Shown piece by piece: positions 63,038-64,000 of a DNA stretch of 64,000 nt. The stretch is from Poritiphilus sp965212595 (GTDB taxonomy: Bacteria; Bacteroidota; Bacteroidia; Flavobacteriales; Flavobacteriaceae). The position numbers and the translations under genes were made by a program. The notes under the pieces were generated by a model. The model saw nothing but the letters and a program-made list of their open reading frames with translations, did not search any database and was not told the DNA's origin. Position 1 is the first letter of the stretch. Each line of letters begins with the position of its first letter. The stretch spans positions 620,001-684,000 of the forward strand of contig CBDBVE010000007.1 in the NCBI GenBank assembly GCA_965212595.1, in the 5' to 3' direction.

Positions 63038-64000
63038 CTACTCTTTAGCTCCAACACTAATGAGATAATCTACGACCTCCTGATGGTCTTCTCTAAGGGC
63101 CATTTTAAGCGCATTGCGTCTTTCAGAATTAAAGCCAAAACCGTCTCGTACAGTCATATTTACATCTGCCCCTTTTCCGACCAAATATTTAACTATCTCC
63201 AGATGGCCACCCCATGCCGCCCTGATTAGAGGAGTTTCATCTCCTCTGACATGTGCATTAACATTGGCCCCTGACTCCACTAAAAATTTCACTACCTCCA
63301 GGTGTCCAGAACGCGATGCCATAATAAGGGGGTTTCCATCACCACCACTGGACTTGTTGACATTGGCTCCAAGCTTTACCATGGCAATAACCATCTCTAA
63401 ATTGCCCTGAGATGCCGCCTGGATTAGTGCTGTTCCATCACCGGGAGTATCTTTATCTATATCTGCAGAATAGCTCATTAACAGTTTCAAAACTTTGATC
63501 TGATCTGTAGCCGCAGCTATCATAATAGGGCTTCCATCACCATCCATATCAATATCCGGATCGGCACCTTTCTTAAGAAGTAGTTTCACAATCTCATAGT
63601 TTTTTCCCCTTACCGCCGCAATCAGGGGTGTGCCATCATTTGGAATCCGGGCATTTACATTGGCCCCTTTGTCCACGAGGTAAGAAACTATATCCAGCTT
63701 GCCCTTTTGAGCAGCTATCATAAGGGCGCTTGCATCGTTTCGAGCTCTATAAGATGGCCTGGCACCATTTTCAATCAACAAACGGATTATTTTTAGGTCG
63801 CCAATGGTAGCCGCAACGCCTAGGGGCGAGCGTGGCTGATCTTCACCATAGAAGGCACAATTGGGGTTAACATCCTTCAGTAAGTTCTGTACTTCAACAA
63901 TATCTCCACTTCGTATTGCATTTAATAATTCGTTACACGGATTGGTCTGAGCGTTTGCAACTATCGAAACCAGCAGCAGTGCTAAAAGGGAAGCTAAGTA
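63038..64000 (-). CDS. Exported ankyrin-repeat protein (start lies beyond window edge)
   Basis: The frame is open from the right edge to the stop at 63038, 320 residues. It begins inside a signal peptide (YLASLLALLLVSIVANAQ), so the true start is only a few codons outside the window. After CNELLNAIRSGDIVEVQNLLKD come about eight ankyrin repeats with the consensus GxTPLIxAAxxGHLEIVKxLVxxGAxVN, very regular between 63100 and 63780. Such repeats bind proteins; an exported location is less usual. The repeats carry an Asp-Gly pair before TPLI (DGTPLIAAV, DGSPIMIAA), a variant seen in Bacteroidota. The partner is unknown. Confidence 0.88.
   Translation of the reverse strand, partial: YLASLLALLLVSIVANAQTNPCNELLNAIRSGDIVEVQNLLKDVNPNCAFYGEDQPRSPLGVAATIGDLKIIRLLIENGARPSYRARNDASALMIAAQKGKLDIVSYLVDKGANVNARIPNDGTPLIAAVRGKNYEIVKLLLKKGADPDIDMDGDGSPIMIAAATDQIKVLKLLMSYSADIDKDTPGDGTALIQAASQGNLEMVIAMVKLGANVNKSSGGDGNPLIMASRSGHLEVVKFLVESGANVNAHVRGDETPLIRAAWGGHLEIVKYLVGKGADVNMTVRDGFGFNSERRNALKMALREDHQEVVDYLISVGAKE

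Noticed and set aside
63038..63781. Treating the ankyrin gene as complete with a start at 63781
   Set aside because: The frame continues upstream through another repeat and a signal peptide to the window edge, so 63781 is an internal Met.
1..64000. CRISPR arrays, rRNA or tRNA genes, insertion sequences, prophage or integrase genes
   Set aside because: No repeat-spacer pattern, no rRNA text, no cloverleaf and no transposase or integrase reading frame was recognised by eye in the window.

Overview
The window is a chromosomal segment of a member of the Bacteroidota, almost certainly family Flavobacteriaceae. The evidence is the gliding genes gldA, gldB and gldC, a DAHP synthase fused to chorismate mutase, a TonB receptor/DUF4249 operon, a primase lacking its zinc ligands, DUF2723 and DUF3857 proteins, and -10 boxes matching the Bacteroidetes form TAnnTTTG. 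Genus cannot be fixed from this sequence. Coding density is high, and almost all of it is ordinary core genome.

Layout. (1) 1-10.8 kb, minus strand: the division and cell wall cluster mraZ-rsmH-ftsL-ftsI-murE-mraY-murD-ftsW-murG-murC, running off the left edge, with a promoter and three 10-bp-phased repeats upstream of mraZ that look like MraZ boxes. (2) 11.3-19.1 kb, plus: a surface operon of a secreted protein, a TonB-dependent receptor, two tandem DUF4249 proteins and a large exported protein. (3) 19.2-24.5 kb: alpha/beta hydrolase, engB, a lipoprotein-type subclass B1 metallo-beta-lactamase, a TetR regulator with two matching operators, and a small MarR regulon (thioredoxin-like protein, lipoprotein, MarR with a four-cysteine tail) marked by three copies of one operator. 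(4) 24.5-31.7 kb: a decayed copy of the gldC 3' end, a serine hydrolase, gldC, gldB, nadE, an atypical response regulator and dnaG. (5) 31.8-35.0 kb: zinc ribbon protein, beta-propeller lipoprotein, outer membrane protein. (6) 35.1-41.6 kb, minus: anti-sigma-like protein, ECF sigma factor, polyprenyl synthase, rlmN, queA, aroA and a MazG-like protein. Five consecutive genes here carry seven single-base insertions, which I read as sequence errors. (7) 41.6-50.1 kb: a DUF3857 transglutaminase-like pair, dtd, rsgA and assorted small genes. (8) 50.2-54.4 kb, minus: the Phe/Tyr operon pheA-aminotransferase-tyrA-DAHP synthase/chorismate mutase, preceded by a leader peptide and attenuator. (9) 54.5-64 kb: gldA, a DUF2723 membrane protein, a membrane-bound LuxR regulator, an M20 peptidase, a quinone-oxidoreductase-like/VOC pair and an exported ankyrin protein cut by the right edge.

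The most interesting structure is the pheA leader. It is a 41-codon ORF with a strong Shine-Dalgarno and 10 aromatic residues in 12 codons. An ACGGGACT element at its end can compete with an identical element in a rho-independent terminator just before pheA. This is a complete, mechanistically coherent ribosome-stalling attenuator for aromatic amino acids. Other points worth a second look are the MarR regulon, the orphan TetR operator, the gldC relic, a response regulator with Glu at the phospho-Asp position, and the paired active and inactive transglutaminase-like proteins.
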